A stretch of DNA of 44,657 bases from Colwellia sp. (GTDB lineage Bacteria > Pseudomonadota > Gammaproteobacteria > Enterobacterales > Alteromonadaceae): positions 1 to 44,657 of the forward strand of contig JAPYOP010000037.1 of NCBI GenBank assembly GCA_029938115.1. Direction: 5' to 3'. Of the stretch, positions 8,449-17,646 are shown in pieces. The translations under genes were made by a program, and so were the position numbers. Each line of letters starts with the position of its first letter. Position 1 is the first letter of the stretch. The notes beneath the pieces were generated by a model. That model was given only the letters and a program-made list of their open reading frames with translations. It did no database searches and had not been told where the DNA came from.

Positions 8449-9306
8449 TTAGCAAAAACCGGTCTTAGCCTTTGTTATAAGCCAATTTGAGAGTGTTTTC
8501 TTAAAATCATCTGCATGAGAAATAAATGGTGCATGGGAGGCTTGTTTGAAAATATGTTGATCACTATGTGGGGCAAGCTTAGCAATTTTCTCAATAACCG
8601 CTTTAGGCACTAAATTATCGGCATCACCATATAAGCGCAAAAACGGTTGGGATATATCTTGCAATTGCGGCCTAAAATCACTGTTTTCTAATAACCTTAG
8701 CGATTGATCTAGCGTAGTTTTATTAGCCATTTCATGCTGAAAAACAAGTTTGGTTATTTGCTTAATATCTTGGCGAATATGTGGACTTCCCATCGCTTGA
8801 ATTTTCAAAAAACCACTAATCGTTTTTCTAGTATCAACTTGCAACTGCTGATAAAAAGCATCAAGTACTTTCGCCTTTAATCCTAACCAAGGTTTCCCAT
8901 TGCTATTGTCTTGCTTTATTCCTTCCTCAAGAAAGCGCGGTGAACTTGCCACGGTAATCAAGGCAATGACCTTGTCGGGATAACTTAATGCCATTTCAGT
9001 TGCCACCAAGCCACCTAATGACCAACCTAAGTAAATTGCGGGTTGCGTTATGCTGTTAGTAATGTACTGGCATATATTAGCTAAAGAATATGGACTTAGC
9101 TCTTTATCTATATTTATGCCAAAACCAGGTAAATCTACGGTTATAATGTCAAAAACATTGGTGAATTCAACGGGTAAGTTATCAATAAATGGCTGCCATA
9201 CGGCTGAATTTAATCCCCAACCATGAATCAAAACCACTGGGATTTTTTCACTGTTCTTTTGAGACTGTAATTGAGGATAAGTGGAAATACGGAGAGTTTC
9301 TGCCAT
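8449..9306 (-). CDS. bioH: Pimeloyl-ACP methyl ester carboxylesterase
   Basis: A 285-aa alpha/beta hydrolase. The oxyanion/HG segment VVLIHGWGLNSAVWQPF is near residue 24-40, the nucleophile is Ser96 in GWSLGG, the acid is the Asp of RLYGDADNLVP, and the catalytic His is in QASHAPFISH. BioH removes the methyl group from pimeloyl-ACP methyl ester to end the pimelate branch of biotin synthesis. It is longer than E. coli BioH (256 aa) because of an N-terminal extension and small insertions. The bioH-gntX neighbourhood, here divergent across 47 bases, supports the assignment over a generic hydrolase. Confidence 0.88.
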   Translation of the reverse strand: MAETLRISTYPQLQSQKNSEKIPVVLIHGWGLNSAVWQPFIDNLPVEFTNVFDIITVDLPGFGINIDKELSPYSLANICQYITNSITQPAIYLGWSLGGLVATEMALSYPDKVIALITVASSPRFLEEGIKQDNSNGKPWLGLKAKVLDAFYQQLQVDTRKTISGFLKIQAMGSPHIRQDIKQITKLVFQHEMANKTTLDQSLRLLENSDFRPQLQDISQPFLRLYGDADNLVPKAVIEKIAKLAPHSDQHIFKQASHAPFISHADDFKKTLSNWLITKAKTGFC

Positions 9307-9353
9307 GCTGATATCTTAAAGAATGAATTAATTTATTCTATTTTACAAAATGG

Positions 9354-10109
9354 ATGATATCAATGGAATGGCAAACAAAGATTCAAACTTTGTATAAAAA
9401 AATATTACTTTCGCTCAGTCAATGTGATTTATGTGGTAATAATTTATATAATGATGATTTATTAAGCAGAAGCCCTCCCTCGCAAACCTTAATATGTTCA
9501 TCATGCTTTACTGATATTCCTCTTTTCAACCAAAAAATCATTCAAGGAGACTTGCTAAACTGGCCGGCAATAAATAAGGCTTTACCCAAAATATACTTCG
9601 ACCACTTATTTTGCCTTTCACCATATTTAGCACCATTTACTCAATGGTTACCACAATTCAAATATCAAGGCCGTTTTGAGTTGGCATCAGTATTTGCAAA
9701 TTTACTTGCACAGCAATGGCAAAACTCAGTTCTAAAGTCATCGTCTGCTGATCTAGTTTTAAGTGTGCCATTACACATTAGTAAGTGGCAAATTCGCGGT
9801 TACAATCAGGCACATCTGATCGCCAAGCCTATCGCTAAACTTTTACAGCTGCCTTATGACGAAAGTATATTAATTCGTACGAAAAAAAATAAAAGCCAAG
9901 TGGGGCAAACGGGAAGCCAAAGACGTGATAATTTAGCAAAGGCTTTCATGTTAGCTAAGAAATTACCTTGTAACACCAAACACATTATATTGATTGATGA
10001 TGTGCTGACGACAGGCAGTACAGCTAGCGAAATAAGTAAACTGTTAAAACAGGCCGGTGTTGCAAAAATCACAGTATTAACGGTTTGCCTGACATTACCT
10101 AAAAGCTAA
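9354..10109 (+). CDS. gntX: ComF/GntX family phosphoribosyltransferase-like protein
   Basis: A 251-aa protein with a zinc-ribbon-like N-terminus (CDLCGNN and CSSCF) and a C-terminal phosphoribosyltransferase fold whose PRPP loop is HIILIDDVLTTGSTASE. The family also shows the LSVPLHISKWQIRGYNQAHLIA and SQVGQTGSQRRDNLAKAF segments seen here. ComF proteins take part in DNA uptake in competent bacteria; GntX in E. coli is linked to use of DNA as a nutrient. Two in-frame ATGs (9354 and 9363) are possible and neither has a strong ribosome site. It is divergent from bioH and its stop overlaps the convergent peptidase gene by four bases. Confidence 0.88.
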   Translation: MISMEWQTKIQTLYKKILLSLSQCDLCGNNLYNDDLLSRSPPSQTLICSSCFTDIPLFNQKIIQGDLLNWPAINKALPKIYFDHLFCLSPYLAPFTQWLPQFKYQGRFELASVFANLLAQQWQNSVLKSSSADLVLSVPLHISKWQIRGYNQAHLIAKPIAKLLQLPYDESILIRTKKNKSQVGQTGSQRRDNLAKAFMLAKKLPCNTKHIILIDDVLTTGSTASEISKLLKQAGVAKITVLTVCLTLPKS

Positions 10110-12673
10110 TCTTTAACCGGCGCACTAAATGCTTTAGAAAAAAATAAGCTATTGGCCAATAATTTTGCACTACCTAACCAATAACCGCGAAAAGCGAGTA
10201 CATCAGAAGTAGCAATAACTCTTCCCTTGCCATAATTATGAGCGACAACAGCGGCATTGTGAGCTAGACGATTGACTAAGTTCTTATCGGTATAACCGCT
10301 CAATAGCGGCGCAGCTTTATATTTTGCTAACGTGATAAATGGCTGTTGTCCAACATCCATAATCAAGGTACTGTTTCGAAACAAAGGCAACGTTTTCTCG
10401 GTATAACCAAAAGCCAATGGATGCGAAACATCAAGCTCTGTGGCAAAAATAGCTCCCGCAATACGTTTTCTAGCACTGAGCATCTCTTTATCTTGATAGT
10501 TTAATTGCTCGCTATCAAATAACTGGTCTATTTGTTTTTGACTAACAAAATCAACCGACAGAATCTCTTGTTTAGCTAACCATTTTGCCGCACGTTTTTG
10601 CGCAAAAACAACACCACCTTGTTTAACCCACGATTTCAATTGGCTAATGTTGCCCCCTGAAAGTGCCTTATAATCACCATTAACCAAAATTAAGTGACTA
10701 TAGTTGGATAAATCTATACTCGTTAAACGAGAGTGCTCGACAATACTCACTGGTATTTGTAGTGTTTCATCAAGATAATAACGAATCTCTCCTGCTTCAT
10801 ATTGAGAAATGCCTTTGCCCCCTAAAAGTAGCACTTTAGGCTGCTTTAATGGTCTAAATGAACTACTGCCAAAATCTATCCCTTGACTTGTTAAACCACT
10901 ATTAATAGTTACTAATTCAATATTAGTTTCACTTGCCAACTCAGCTAATTTGTTACGCCAGTTTAGAGTTGACTGAATAGCGGCAGGTATAATAATAGTG
11001 CCGCTAGTAAAAACTCGTTTTTTCCCATCAACCTTACTAGTAAAACCGCCTGTTGCTACTTTAGCCTTTAGTTTTTTATTCAATAACTGGTTTAATAATT
11101 TTGGTGCTAGAGCATGATGCCATTCAAACGCATAAGCATAATCTGTATCGTTAGGAGTAATTTTACTGGCATGGCTAATATCTTTTGTAGACCATGGTTT
11201 ATCGGCTAACTCTAACCCCCAAGTACTATCAAGTGCTTGAAAGTTTATATTCATTGCCAGTGGCATAGTCCAACCTGACACATCGTAAAAAGTGTTATCT
11301 GGGAAGTCAGTTTCTTGGTTAAATAAGGCTTGCACTAATCTATATTGCGCTTGTTCTAACGGTACATAATAACTCGTTTCTTTAACGTAACGTTTACCTT
11401 TATAGCTAAAGTCATCACTTAAGGGATAAACGTTAATTTGGTGCTGTGTTAATTTATCAAGCAAGGTACTTAAACGATAACTATCTTTGGTTTCGCTAAG
11501 TAAATAGCCGTCAAACTTTTCTCTCTGCGCTTGTTTGATTGCTTGTTGATAGAAGCTTTTTCGATAACTTTTAAGTGCTTTACGATTTTGCCAAGCGCCT
11601 TCAATTGTTGAAAGCGACGTTAACACATGATTTTGAATGCCGTATTCGAAAGTTAATACGCCGTTGATAGTATCTTGCTGCATTCCTCTAGCGCTGGCTT
11701 GTTCAAATAAAATACCAATACTGCCGTTAATATCAGGATAAGTTGAGCCCTTACCATAATAAAAATCATCAAAATTCTCTTCGCTATAATATAAACGCTG
11801 CGCTTGATCTAATGCTTTGGCGTGAAATTTTGCCAATTCTTTAGTTAAGGTTACATTTTGCTTGGGTGTTAAAGGATGTGTTCTGCTAGCGATGCCTGGT
11901 TGAAAGAAATAGCTACTGTTAGCGCCCATCTCATGATAATCGCCTAATACGTGCGGTTGATATTGATGAAAGTATTTCAATCGATGGCGACTTTCTTGCT
12001 GCGTTAACAATAACCAATCTCGATTTAAATCAAACCAAAAATGATTCGTTCTACCACTTATCCAATTTTGATGATGCTCAATATGGTTAGCATCACTATT
12101 ATTAGCTGAGCCACGATAGGTAGTCACCCAATTAACAAAACGGTCCATACCATCAGGGTTAATACTAGGTTCAAGTACAATAATGGTATTGTTTAACATG
12201 TCTTCAATACTTTTTTCTTCACTCGCGGCTAAATAATACGCAACCACCATGGCGGCATTCGCGCCGCTGATTTCATCACCATGAACGCTGTAACCTAGCC
12301 AAATGACTAAGGGCTCATCTTGAGTTTTTTTATTGGTAGTTAAAATGTCTCTTTTAGCAAGAATATCATCTAAATTGGTTAAATTTTCAGGGCTTGAAAC
12401 AGTAACGAGGAACTGTTCTCGCTGCTGAGCTGTTCTGCCGATGGAGGTCATTTTTATACGCTTTGAATTTTGCGCTAGTGTATTAAAATATTGCTTTAAT
12501 TGATCATGCCTTAAGTGACGTTCACCTACTTCAAAACCTAAAGTGGCACTTGGCAAAGGCACTGCCTTATCGAAATTTGCCTGTTTTGGCAGGTAATCTT
12601 GCACAGGCATAGCAAACAAAAAACCTGTTGGGTTAAGTAAAAGCAGTAAAGTAAAAAGGCGGCGCAATAGCAT
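10106..12673 (-). CDS. M14 family zinc carboxypeptidase, secreted
   Basis: An 855-aa exported peptidase. I start it at the ATG at 12673 (MLLRRLFTLLLLLNPTGFLFA), which gives a clean signal peptide and has GGAA 8 bases upstream; the frame is open 21 codons further. The M14 zinc ligands appear as HGDE in LGYSVHGDEISGANAA and a His in VLGDYHEMG, with the substrate-binding FDLNRDW and EPSINPDGMDRF segments between. The C-terminal third (about residues 620-800) resembles the type-1 glutamine-amidotransferase-like domain found in similar proteins. It separates gntX from nfuA, which are neighbours in E. coli. Likely role: degradation of external peptides. Confidence 0.9.
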   Translation of the reverse strand: MLLRRLFTLLLLLNPTGFLFAMPVQDYLPKQANFDKAVPLPSATLGFEVGERHLRHDQLKQYFNTLAQNSKRIKMTSIGRTAQQREQFLVTVSSPENLTNLDDILAKRDILTTNKKTQDEPLVIWLGYSVHGDEISGANAAMVVAYYLAASEEKSIEDMLNNTIIVLEPSINPDGMDRFVNWVTTYRGSANNSDANHIEHHQNWISGRTNHFWFDLNRDWLLLTQQESRHRLKYFHQYQPHVLGDYHEMGANSSYFFQPGIASRTHPLTPKQNVTLTKELAKFHAKALDQAQRLYYSEENFDDFYYGKGSTYPDINGSIGILFEQASARGMQQDTINGVLTFEYGIQNHVLTSLSTIEGAWQNRKALKSYRKSFYQQAIKQAQREKFDGYLLSETKDSYRLSTLLDKLTQHQINVYPLSDDFSYKGKRYVKETSYYVPLEQAQYRLVQALFNQETDFPDNTFYDVSGWTMPLAMNINFQALDSTWGLELADKPWSTKDISHASKITPNDTDYAYAFEWHHALAPKLLNQLLNKKLKAKVATGGFTSKVDGKKRVFTSGTIIIPAAIQSTLNWRNKLAELASETNIELVTINSGLTSQGIDFGSSSFRPLKQPKVLLLGGKGISQYEAGEIRYYLDETLQIPVSIVEHSRLTSIDLSNYSHLILVNGDYKALSGGNISQLKSWVKQGGVVFAQKRAAKWLAKQEILSVDFVSQKQIDQLFDSEQLNYQDKEMLSARKRIAGAIFATELDVSHPLAFGYTEKTLPLFRNSTLIMDVGQQPFITLAKYKAAPLLSGYTDKNLVNRLAHNAAVVAHNYGKGRVIATSDVLAFRGYWLGSAKLLANSLFFSKAFSAPVKD

Positions 12674-12763
12674 AATAAATTCCAATTTAATGATCTGAGA
12701 TAAAATAGCAAATAAAAGCATAAAAATCATTAGCACATCGCAAGATTGCGGAGTAAAATAAAC

Positions 12764-12788
12764 ATACTTGAGTAAAACACTCAGGTAT
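12764..12788. promoter_or_regulatory. IscR type 1-like operator upstream of nfuA
   Basis: A 25-base imperfect palindrome, left half ATACTTGAGTAA, right half CACTCAGGTAT around an A-rich centre. It fits the known gammaproteobacterial IscR type 1 consensus (ATASYYGACT RWWWY AGTCRRSTAT) at 23 of 25 positions, and the two differences are symmetric (GAG/CTC for GAC/GTC). It lies 41 bases before the preferred nfuA start. IscR reports Fe-S status, so control of an Fe-S carrier gene fits. Confidence 0.65.
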
Positions 12789-12828
12789 ACCCTGTTATAT
12801 GAATAGAAAACAAGAGAGTCTCTGTATT

Positions 12829-13407
12829 ATGATCACTATATCACCTACCGCCCAAGAACACTTTATTAAGCTGCTTTCTCAACAAGCAGAGGGCACTCAC
12901 ATCCGAGTATTTGTTGTTAATCCTGGCACAGCTAAAGCTGAGTGTGGTGTTTCATACTGTCCTGCTGATGCAGTAGAGCCTGATGATATTGAATTACCTT
13001 TTGAAGGTTTTTCTGCCATGGTTGATGCCGACAGCAAAGGTTTTTTAGAAGAAGCTGAGATTGACTTTATTACGGATCAAATGGGCTCTCAACTGACCCT
13101 TAAAGCGCCTAATGCAAAATTGCGAAAAGTAGCTGATGATGCACCTTTATTTGAACGTGTGCACTACTTTTTACAAGCTGAAGTTAACCCGCAACTAGCC
13201 GGACATGGTGGCGAATGTACTTTAGTTGAAATTACTGATGACGGTTATGCTGTCTTACAATTTGGTGGCGGTTGTAATGGTTGCAGTCAAATTGATGTGA
13301 CTGTAAAAGACGGTATTGAAAAACAATTAATTGAATTAATGGGTAACGAAATTAAAGGCGTTAAAGATGCTACTGAGCATGAACGCGGTGATCATTCTTA
13401 CTACTAA
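12829..13407 (+). CDS. nfuA: Fe/S biogenesis protein NfuA
   Basis: A 192-aa Fe-S carrier that delivers 4Fe-4S clusters to target enzymes. I use the ATG at 12829 ([12 protein letters not shown]), which matches the E. coli start (MIRISDAAQAHF, 191 aa); an ATG at 12799 would add ten non-conserved residues. The N-terminal A-type-like domain covers residues 1-100. The C-terminal NifU domain carries the cluster-binding CNGC at 149-152. Regulation by IscR is suggested by the operator just upstream. Confidence 0.95.
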   Translation: MITISPTAQEHFIKLLSQQAEGTHIRVFVVNPGTAKAECGVSYCPADAVEPDDIELPFEGFSAMVDADSKGFLEEAEIDFITDQMGSQLTLKAPNAKLRKVADDAPLFERVHYFLQAEVNPQLAGHGGECTLVEITDDGYAVLQFGGGCNGCSQIDVTVKDGIEKQLIELMGNEIKGVKDATEHERGDHSYY

Positions 13408-13455
13408 ATCATCCCTAGCTTTAAGCTGAATAATGATTAAAAGAACAACGAGTAT

Positions 13456-13713
13456 ATGAATAATTTGCTTGCTAAATTAGGTCAAGATCCACATCGTAGC
13501 TTATCAATATTTCTACGTGGGCTTGGCCTTTTCGCTTTAGGATTAATCTATATCGGTATCGGTTATTTTAATCACCATTTATGGCAAGTAGCAGGTCTTA
13601 TCATACTCGCTTTTGCCAGTTTAATTGCTGCTTGGGGTTATCTAGGACTGTTTGCCAATCGCTGGTTTAATATTTTAAATCGACACAAATCAAGTGACAA
13701 AAATAACCCATGA
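13456..13713 (+). CDS. Small membrane protein, unknown
   Basis: An 85-aa protein with two hydrophobic segments (about residues 20-40 and 46-70) and a basic, polar C-terminus. Its stop overlaps the start of the VanZ-family gene by four bases (ATGA), which points to co-translation. It starts 49 bases after nfuA and may be read from the same transcript. I do not recognise a family. Confidence 0.75.
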   Translation: MNNLLAKLGQDPHRSLSIFLRGLGLFALGLIYIGIGYFNHHLWQVAGLIILAFASLIAAWGYLGLFANRWFNILNRHKSSDKNNP

Positions 13714-14060
13714 TTTCTCTAATTCAAAAGTACTGCCTTCATCTCACATTATTATTACTGGTTAGCATTGCCACTTTATCACTGTGGCCTGTTGCATATT
13801 TACCTGACGTTCCCGGAACGGACAAAACTCATCATTTTATAGCCTATGCTGCATTAATGTTTCCCACTGCATTAAAGCAACCTAAATACATCTTTGTTAT
13901 TGCTGCTGGTTTTATTGCATTTAGTGGCGCAATTGAATTAATTCAACCCTATGTAAATCGTTATGGTGAATGGTTAGATTTAGCTGCAAATACAGTTGGA
14001 ATTATCAGTGGTTGGTTAATAGCAAAAACGACCTTATCTTTTTATCAAAAAGACGTCTAA
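13710..14060 (+). CDS. VanZ family membrane protein
   Basis: A 116-aa protein with four hydrophobic segments. The VanZ-like signature is visible as DKTHHFIAYAALMFPTA in the first half and GAIELIQPYVNRYGEWLDLAANTVG in the second. VanZ was named for teicoplanin resistance, but most chromosomal members like this one have no known function. It is translationally coupled to the 85-aa gene upstream. Confidence 0.85.
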   Translation: MISLIQKYCLHLTLLLLVSIATLSLWPVAYLPDVPGTDKTHHFIAYAALMFPTALKQPKYIFVIAAGFIAFSGAIELIQPYVNRYGEWLDLAANTVGIISGWLIAKTTLSFYQKDV

Positions 14061-14062
14061 CC

Positions 14063-14090
14063 TTGACGCTTATCAAGTTACTTTTAAATT
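14063..14090 (+). promoter_or_regulatory. Candidate promoter for the 84-aa gene
   Basis: TTGACG at 14063-14068 and TAAATT at 14085-14090 with a 16-base spacer, ending 42 bases before the downstream ATG. It begins just after the VanZ stop codon. Prediction from consensus only. Confidence 0.35.
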
Positions 14091-14132
14091 ATGTCGCTAA
14101 AATGAAGCTACTTAATTTTCTCGGTAATTTTT

Positions 14133-14387
14133 ATGACAACACTTATTGATAAACCTATGCACCCCCCGAAGCGTTTTTGGCAAAAAATAACGACTATAAT
14201 TGCCAATATCAGTTTTATTTGTGCCGCTATCGGTGTAGTGATAACGCTTATTTACATTGAAGAAGTAAGTGAAGTATATAAAGCCTCTTTAGGCGCAATT
14301 ACTTTCATTTTTTTCGCTATGGGCATTGTATTTAAAACAATGGGAGACACTAGTATTCCTAACTTGAAACCCGATCAAGACCAATAA
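14133..14387 (+). CDS. Small membrane protein, unknown
   Basis: An 84-aa protein with a basic N-terminus (PPKRFWQKI) and two transmembrane segments separated by a short EEVSEVYKAS loop. No family recognised. Its last 29 bases overlap the end of the convergent MATE gene. Overlaps of that size are uncommon, but the ORF has membrane-protein composition and its own candidate promoter. Confidence 0.65.
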   Translation: MTTLIDKPMHPPKRFWQKITTIIANISFICAAIGVVITLIYIEEVSEVYKASLGAITFIFFAMGIVFKTMGDTSIPNLKPDQDQ

Positions 14388-15723
14388 TTTTATGTTTGTA
14401 GTGCCATCCCAAGGTAATCCCCCTAGTAAGCATAAATAGAGAGAATGCTGCCCACAATGCGTGATTGCCATTTATCGCTGACAAATAGTTTTGTAACAAC
14501 CACCACAATGGAAAAAAACAGAAAAAGGTTGCAATTATCATACTGTTACGCATCGCTTTTGCTTGCATCAAACCAATATACACACCATCAAATAAGTAAC
14601 ACCAGCAGGAAATAACAGGTAATAACACCATCCATATTAAATAGTCTTTAGCAAAATTAACTACGCTTGGAATGTCAGAAATAAGTGTTAACAAAAACTC
14701 ACCTGCAAAAGCAAATAACAGTGAATAAAGCACTGAAAAAGCCCCCGTCCACAACAAGGCAATATTGACAGTATTTCGCACTTTGATACGGTTGCCTTCA
14801 CCATGAGCTTTGCCAACCATAGCTTCTGTTGCATTAGCTATACCGTCTAATCCAAAGGATATTAACAAAAGAAAGTTCATCAATATTGCATTAGCCGCAA
14901 TAACATTATCCCCTAATCGCGCACCTTGAAAAGTGATAAAAATGAAACATATTTCTAAACAGAGAGTACGAATTAAAATATCTCTATTGAGTTTAAAATA
15001 ACTTAGTAGACTTGAACGCTCTATTAATGAAAAAAACAGTACGCGACTTTTTAATAACAACGTTTTTACTGGCTCTTTATATCGAGAAAAAATAATAGCT
15101 AGACCCATCAGCATTCCACAATATTCAGCAATGAGTGTTGCAAAAGCGACGCCTTGCACTTGCCAATGAAAGCCAAAAACAAAGACTAAATCTAAAACTA
15201 CGTTAATTAAATTAGTAATCATTAACAGCCACATTACTGCTTTGGTTTGATGGTTACCAATTAACCAACCCAAAATAACTAAATTACCTAACGATGCAGG
15301 AAAACCCCAAATACGAATTTCACTATATTGACGAGCATAAAGCTGTACTTGCTCAGAGCCACCAGCAAGGTTAAGCGTACCATTAATAAAAGGGGATTGA
15401 AAAATAACAAAAATCAAACCTATGCTAAAGGCGACAATTAAACCGCGAAATAACACCAATAAATTTTTATCAATATCATTTAATCCGAAAGCTTGTGCAC
15501 TGAGTCCAGTTGTAGACATGCGTAAAAAACCACAGAGCCAAGTAATCGAGGTAATAATCATAGCGCCAATGGTACTGCCACCCAAAAAATAGGCATGAGA
15601 CAAATGACCAATTACCGCTGTATCAACTAAACCCAATAACGGCACCGTTATATTGGAGAGGATCATAGGTAAGGCAAGCAGCAATAACTGCTTATGTTGA
15701 TCCAGATTATTAACTTTAAACAA
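14359..15723 (-). CDS. MATE family efflux transporter (DinF-like)
   Basis: A 454-aa protein with about 12 transmembrane helices and the typical MATE opening LALPMILSNITVPLLGLVDT, followed by AVIGHLSHAYFLGG. The sequence GFLRMSTTGLSAQAFG and the second-half ANATEAMVGKAHGEGN match the DinF branch (Na+- or H+-driven efflux of organic cations and oxidants). In E. coli dinF follows lexA and is SOS-controlled; here it is 11 kb from lexA and I see no SOS box before it. It is divergent from the polysaccharide deacetylase gene. Confidence 0.88.
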   Translation of the reverse strand: MFKVNNLDQHKQLLLLALPMILSNITVPLLGLVDTAVIGHLSHAYFLGGSTIGAMIITSITWLCGFLRMSTTGLSAQAFGLNDIDKNLLVLFRGLIVAFSIGLIFVIFQSPFINGTLNLAGGSEQVQLYARQYSEIRIWGFPASLGNLVILGWLIGNHQTKAVMWLLMITNLINVVLDLVFVFGFHWQVQGVAFATLIAEYCGMLMGLAIIFSRYKEPVKTLLLKSRVLFFSLIERSSLLSYFKLNRDILIRTLCLEICFIFITFQGARLGDNVIAANAILMNFLLLISFGLDGIANATEAMVGKAHGEGNRIKVRNTVNIALLWTGAFSVLYSLLFAFAGEFLLTLISDIPSVVNFAKDYLIWMVLLPVISCWCYLFDGVYIGLMQAKAMRNSMIIATFFCFFPLWWLLQNYLSAINGNHALWAAFSLFMLTRGITLGWHYKHKIIGLDRVSS

Positions 15724-15803
15724 GAACAGTCCTCTTTAGGGCTAGGCAATGAAAGAAAAAAGCGCTATTTTATACTATCTTAACTATTTCAACAAAAGTG
15801 TAA

Positions 15804-16871
15804 ATGGTCATGAAAAGTGTTTTTCTCGTTATATCATTATATTTATTTCAATTTAGTAGCTTGGCTGCGGTTATTTTACAATATCATCATGTCAGTAATA
15901 CAACACCTAAAAGTACCAGTATCACGCCTGCACAATTTGAAGTTCACTTAAAGTATTTACAAGAACACAGCTTCAATGTGGTCCCTTTATCACAAATAAT
16001 AGACAAAATTAAAAATCAACAAGCACTGAAAGACAAGACCGTAGCGATTACTTTCGACGATGCTTATATCGATGTATTAACTCACGCAAAACCTTTATTG
16101 GATCAATTTAATTATCCATACACCATTTACGTTAACCCTGCCATTATCGATAGAAATGAAGAGAGAAAAAAATCCCATTACCTCTCTTGGTTACAACTTA
16201 AATCCTTAGCTGATGAAGAAGTTATCATTGCCAACCACGGTTTTGAACATGACTCAATGACTCGTATCACAGATGACTTAACGCAAGCCGAGTGGTTAAA
16301 TAAACAAACGACATTATTATTAAAAGCTGAAAATATAATTAAAGAAAAAACCGGACAAAGTTGGCATTACTTTGCTTACCCTTACGGTGAATATAGTCCT
16401 GCGGTACAAGCTTGGGCTAAAAAGAATAACTTTATTGCCTTTTCACAGCAATCTGGCGCGGTTGGTTTACATACTGATTTAACCAGTGTTCCGCGATTTC
16501 CTGCCTCAATGCCTTATGATAAAATTTCGGGTTTGCGCGATAAGTTAAATTCATTGCCTTTTAATATTCAATTACAAGATGAGCAAGCAGAAACTATTTT
16601 TGAACATAAGAAAACATCCAATATTAGCTTTAATATTGAAACTGATGATTTTTATAAATCAGGGCTAAATTGTTATATCTCTGGTTTAGGTAAACAGAAA
16701 ATTGAGTGGCAAGGAGATAACAGTTTCACTATTAATTTTAGTGGTGATTTACCAACAGGACGAGTACGTTGCAATTGTACCGCTGCGAGCATAAGCAAAC
16801 CTGGCAGGTATTACTGGTATTCGAAACCTTGGTTTATCTTAAAAGAAGGTGGACAGTGGTATCATTTATAA
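15804..16871 (+). CDS. Exported polysaccharide deacetylase family protein
   Basis: A 355-aa protein with a signal peptide (MKSVFLVISLYLFQFSSLAA if started at the second ATG, 15810). The NodB-like domain shows the metal/catalytic motif VAITFDDAY near residue 80 and a second motif IANHGFEHDSMT, then FAYPYGEYSP. These enzymes remove acetyl groups from N-acetylated sugars of cell-wall or exopolysaccharide. The last ~100 residues form a beta-rich region with paired Cys (NCYI, RCNC). The gene stands alone. Its stop is followed by a long palindromic structure shared with the convergent SCO gene. Confidence 0.85.
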   Translation: MVMKSVFLVISLYLFQFSSLAAVILQYHHVSNTTPKSTSITPAQFEVHLKYLQEHSFNVVPLSQIIDKIKNQQALKDKTVAITFDDAYIDVLTHAKPLLDQFNYPYTIYVNPAIIDRNEERKKSHYLSWLQLKSLADEEVIIANHGFEHDSMTRITDDLTQAEWLNKQTTLLLKAENIIKEKTGQSWHYFAYPYGEYSPAVQAWAKKNNFIAFSQQSGAVGLHTDLTSVPRFPASMPYDKISGLRDKLNSLPFNIQLQDEQAETIFEHKKTSNISFNIETDDFYKSGLNCYISGLGKQKIEWQGDNSFTINFSGDLPTGRVRCNCTAASISKPGRYYWYSKPWFILKEGGQWYHL

Positions 16872-16877
16872 GTTTCG

Positions 16878-16941
16878 AGTAGCGAGTTGTACCGTTACGA
16901 AGACGCCGGCCTCTCGATAGCTGTTTTCGCAACTCGCTACT
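16878..16941. repeat. Long stem-loop / REP-like element between convergent genes
   Basis: A perfect 12-base inverted repeat (AGTAGCGAGTTG at 16878-16889 with CAACTCGCTACT at 16930-16941) encloses a second stem (CGAAGAC 16898-16904 with GTTTTCG 16923-16929, one G-T pair) and a GC-rich loop with GCCGGC. It fills the gap between the deacetylase stop and the SCO stop. It may act as a bidirectional terminator or be a REP-type repeat. Confidence 0.65.
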
Positions 16942-16961
16942 TTCCTTGCTCGCCACTTGTA

Positions 16962-17582
16962 TTAATACAATGCGACTATTTTTTGATAGTCACTTAGCAG
17001 TTTATCGCTATCAATACTCGGTACTTTCCCCACAGCTTGTTCTGGTTTAAAAATAGCGGCTATTTTACCGTCAGGATTAATCAGCACTAATGATGCACTA
17101 TGATCAACTAAATAGTCTTCACCTTCGCCGCTAATCGCATACATCAAGCCCATATTACGCGCAAAAGGAAACAGTACTTCGTGTCCTGCTCTTAACGCGA
17201 TAAATTCAGCATTAAAATAAGCGATATATTGGCCCAATTTTTCTTGAGTATCACGTTGCGGGTCAACAGTAACTAACAGCACTTGGCTGTTATTGGCAGC
17301 AGCTTTTAACTCATCATAAATAAAGCCCAAGTTTTGCAATGTTGTTGGGCAAACATCAGGACAAGAGGTATAACCAAAAAAGACTAGTGACCACTTACCC
17401 TTTAGCTGTTCTTTAGTAAATGACTTGCCGTTATGATCGGTTAACTCAAACGCTTTTATCTCTCTAGACTGTTGATAATAAAGTGCATGCTCAGGCTGTG
17501 GTAACTTGCTAAATTTCTGAAAAGCTAAAACGCCAATTATTACTGCGGAAACTGCAAAAACAAAATAAATAAATTTATTCAT
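16962..17582 (-). CDS. SCO1/SenC family cytochrome oxidase copper chaperone
   Basis: A 206-aa membrane-anchored protein: one N-terminal transmembrane helix, then a thioredoxin-like domain with the copper-binding CxxxC in GYTSCPDVCPTTLQ and the distal His in YLVDHSASLVLINPDGK. SCO proteins deliver copper to the CuA site of cytochrome oxidase subunit II. It is the last gene of the minus-strand ctaA-ctaB-SCO run, 64 bases after ctaB, in the same cluster as the aa3 oxidase that needs it. Confidence 0.93.
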   Translation of the reverse strand: MNKFIYFVFAVSAVIIGVLAFQKFSKLPQPEHALYYQQSREIKAFELTDHNGKSFTKEQLKGKWSLVFFGYTSCPDVCPTTLQNLGFIYDELKAAANNSQVLLVTVDPQRDTQEKLGQYIAYFNAEFIALRAGHEVLFPFARNMGLMYAISGEGEDYLVDHSASLVLINPDGKIAAIFKPEQAVGKVPSIDSDKLLSDYQKIVALY

Positions 17583-17646
17583 AAGTTATCTCAAATACAT
17601 TAGGTTTGTTACAGCTTGCTGAAACACTGCCGAGGTAAACATCGAC

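Noticed and set aside
14359..15723. MATE gene as an SOS gene (dinF)
   Set aside because: It is 11 kb from lexA and no CTGT-N8-ACAG site was seen upstream.
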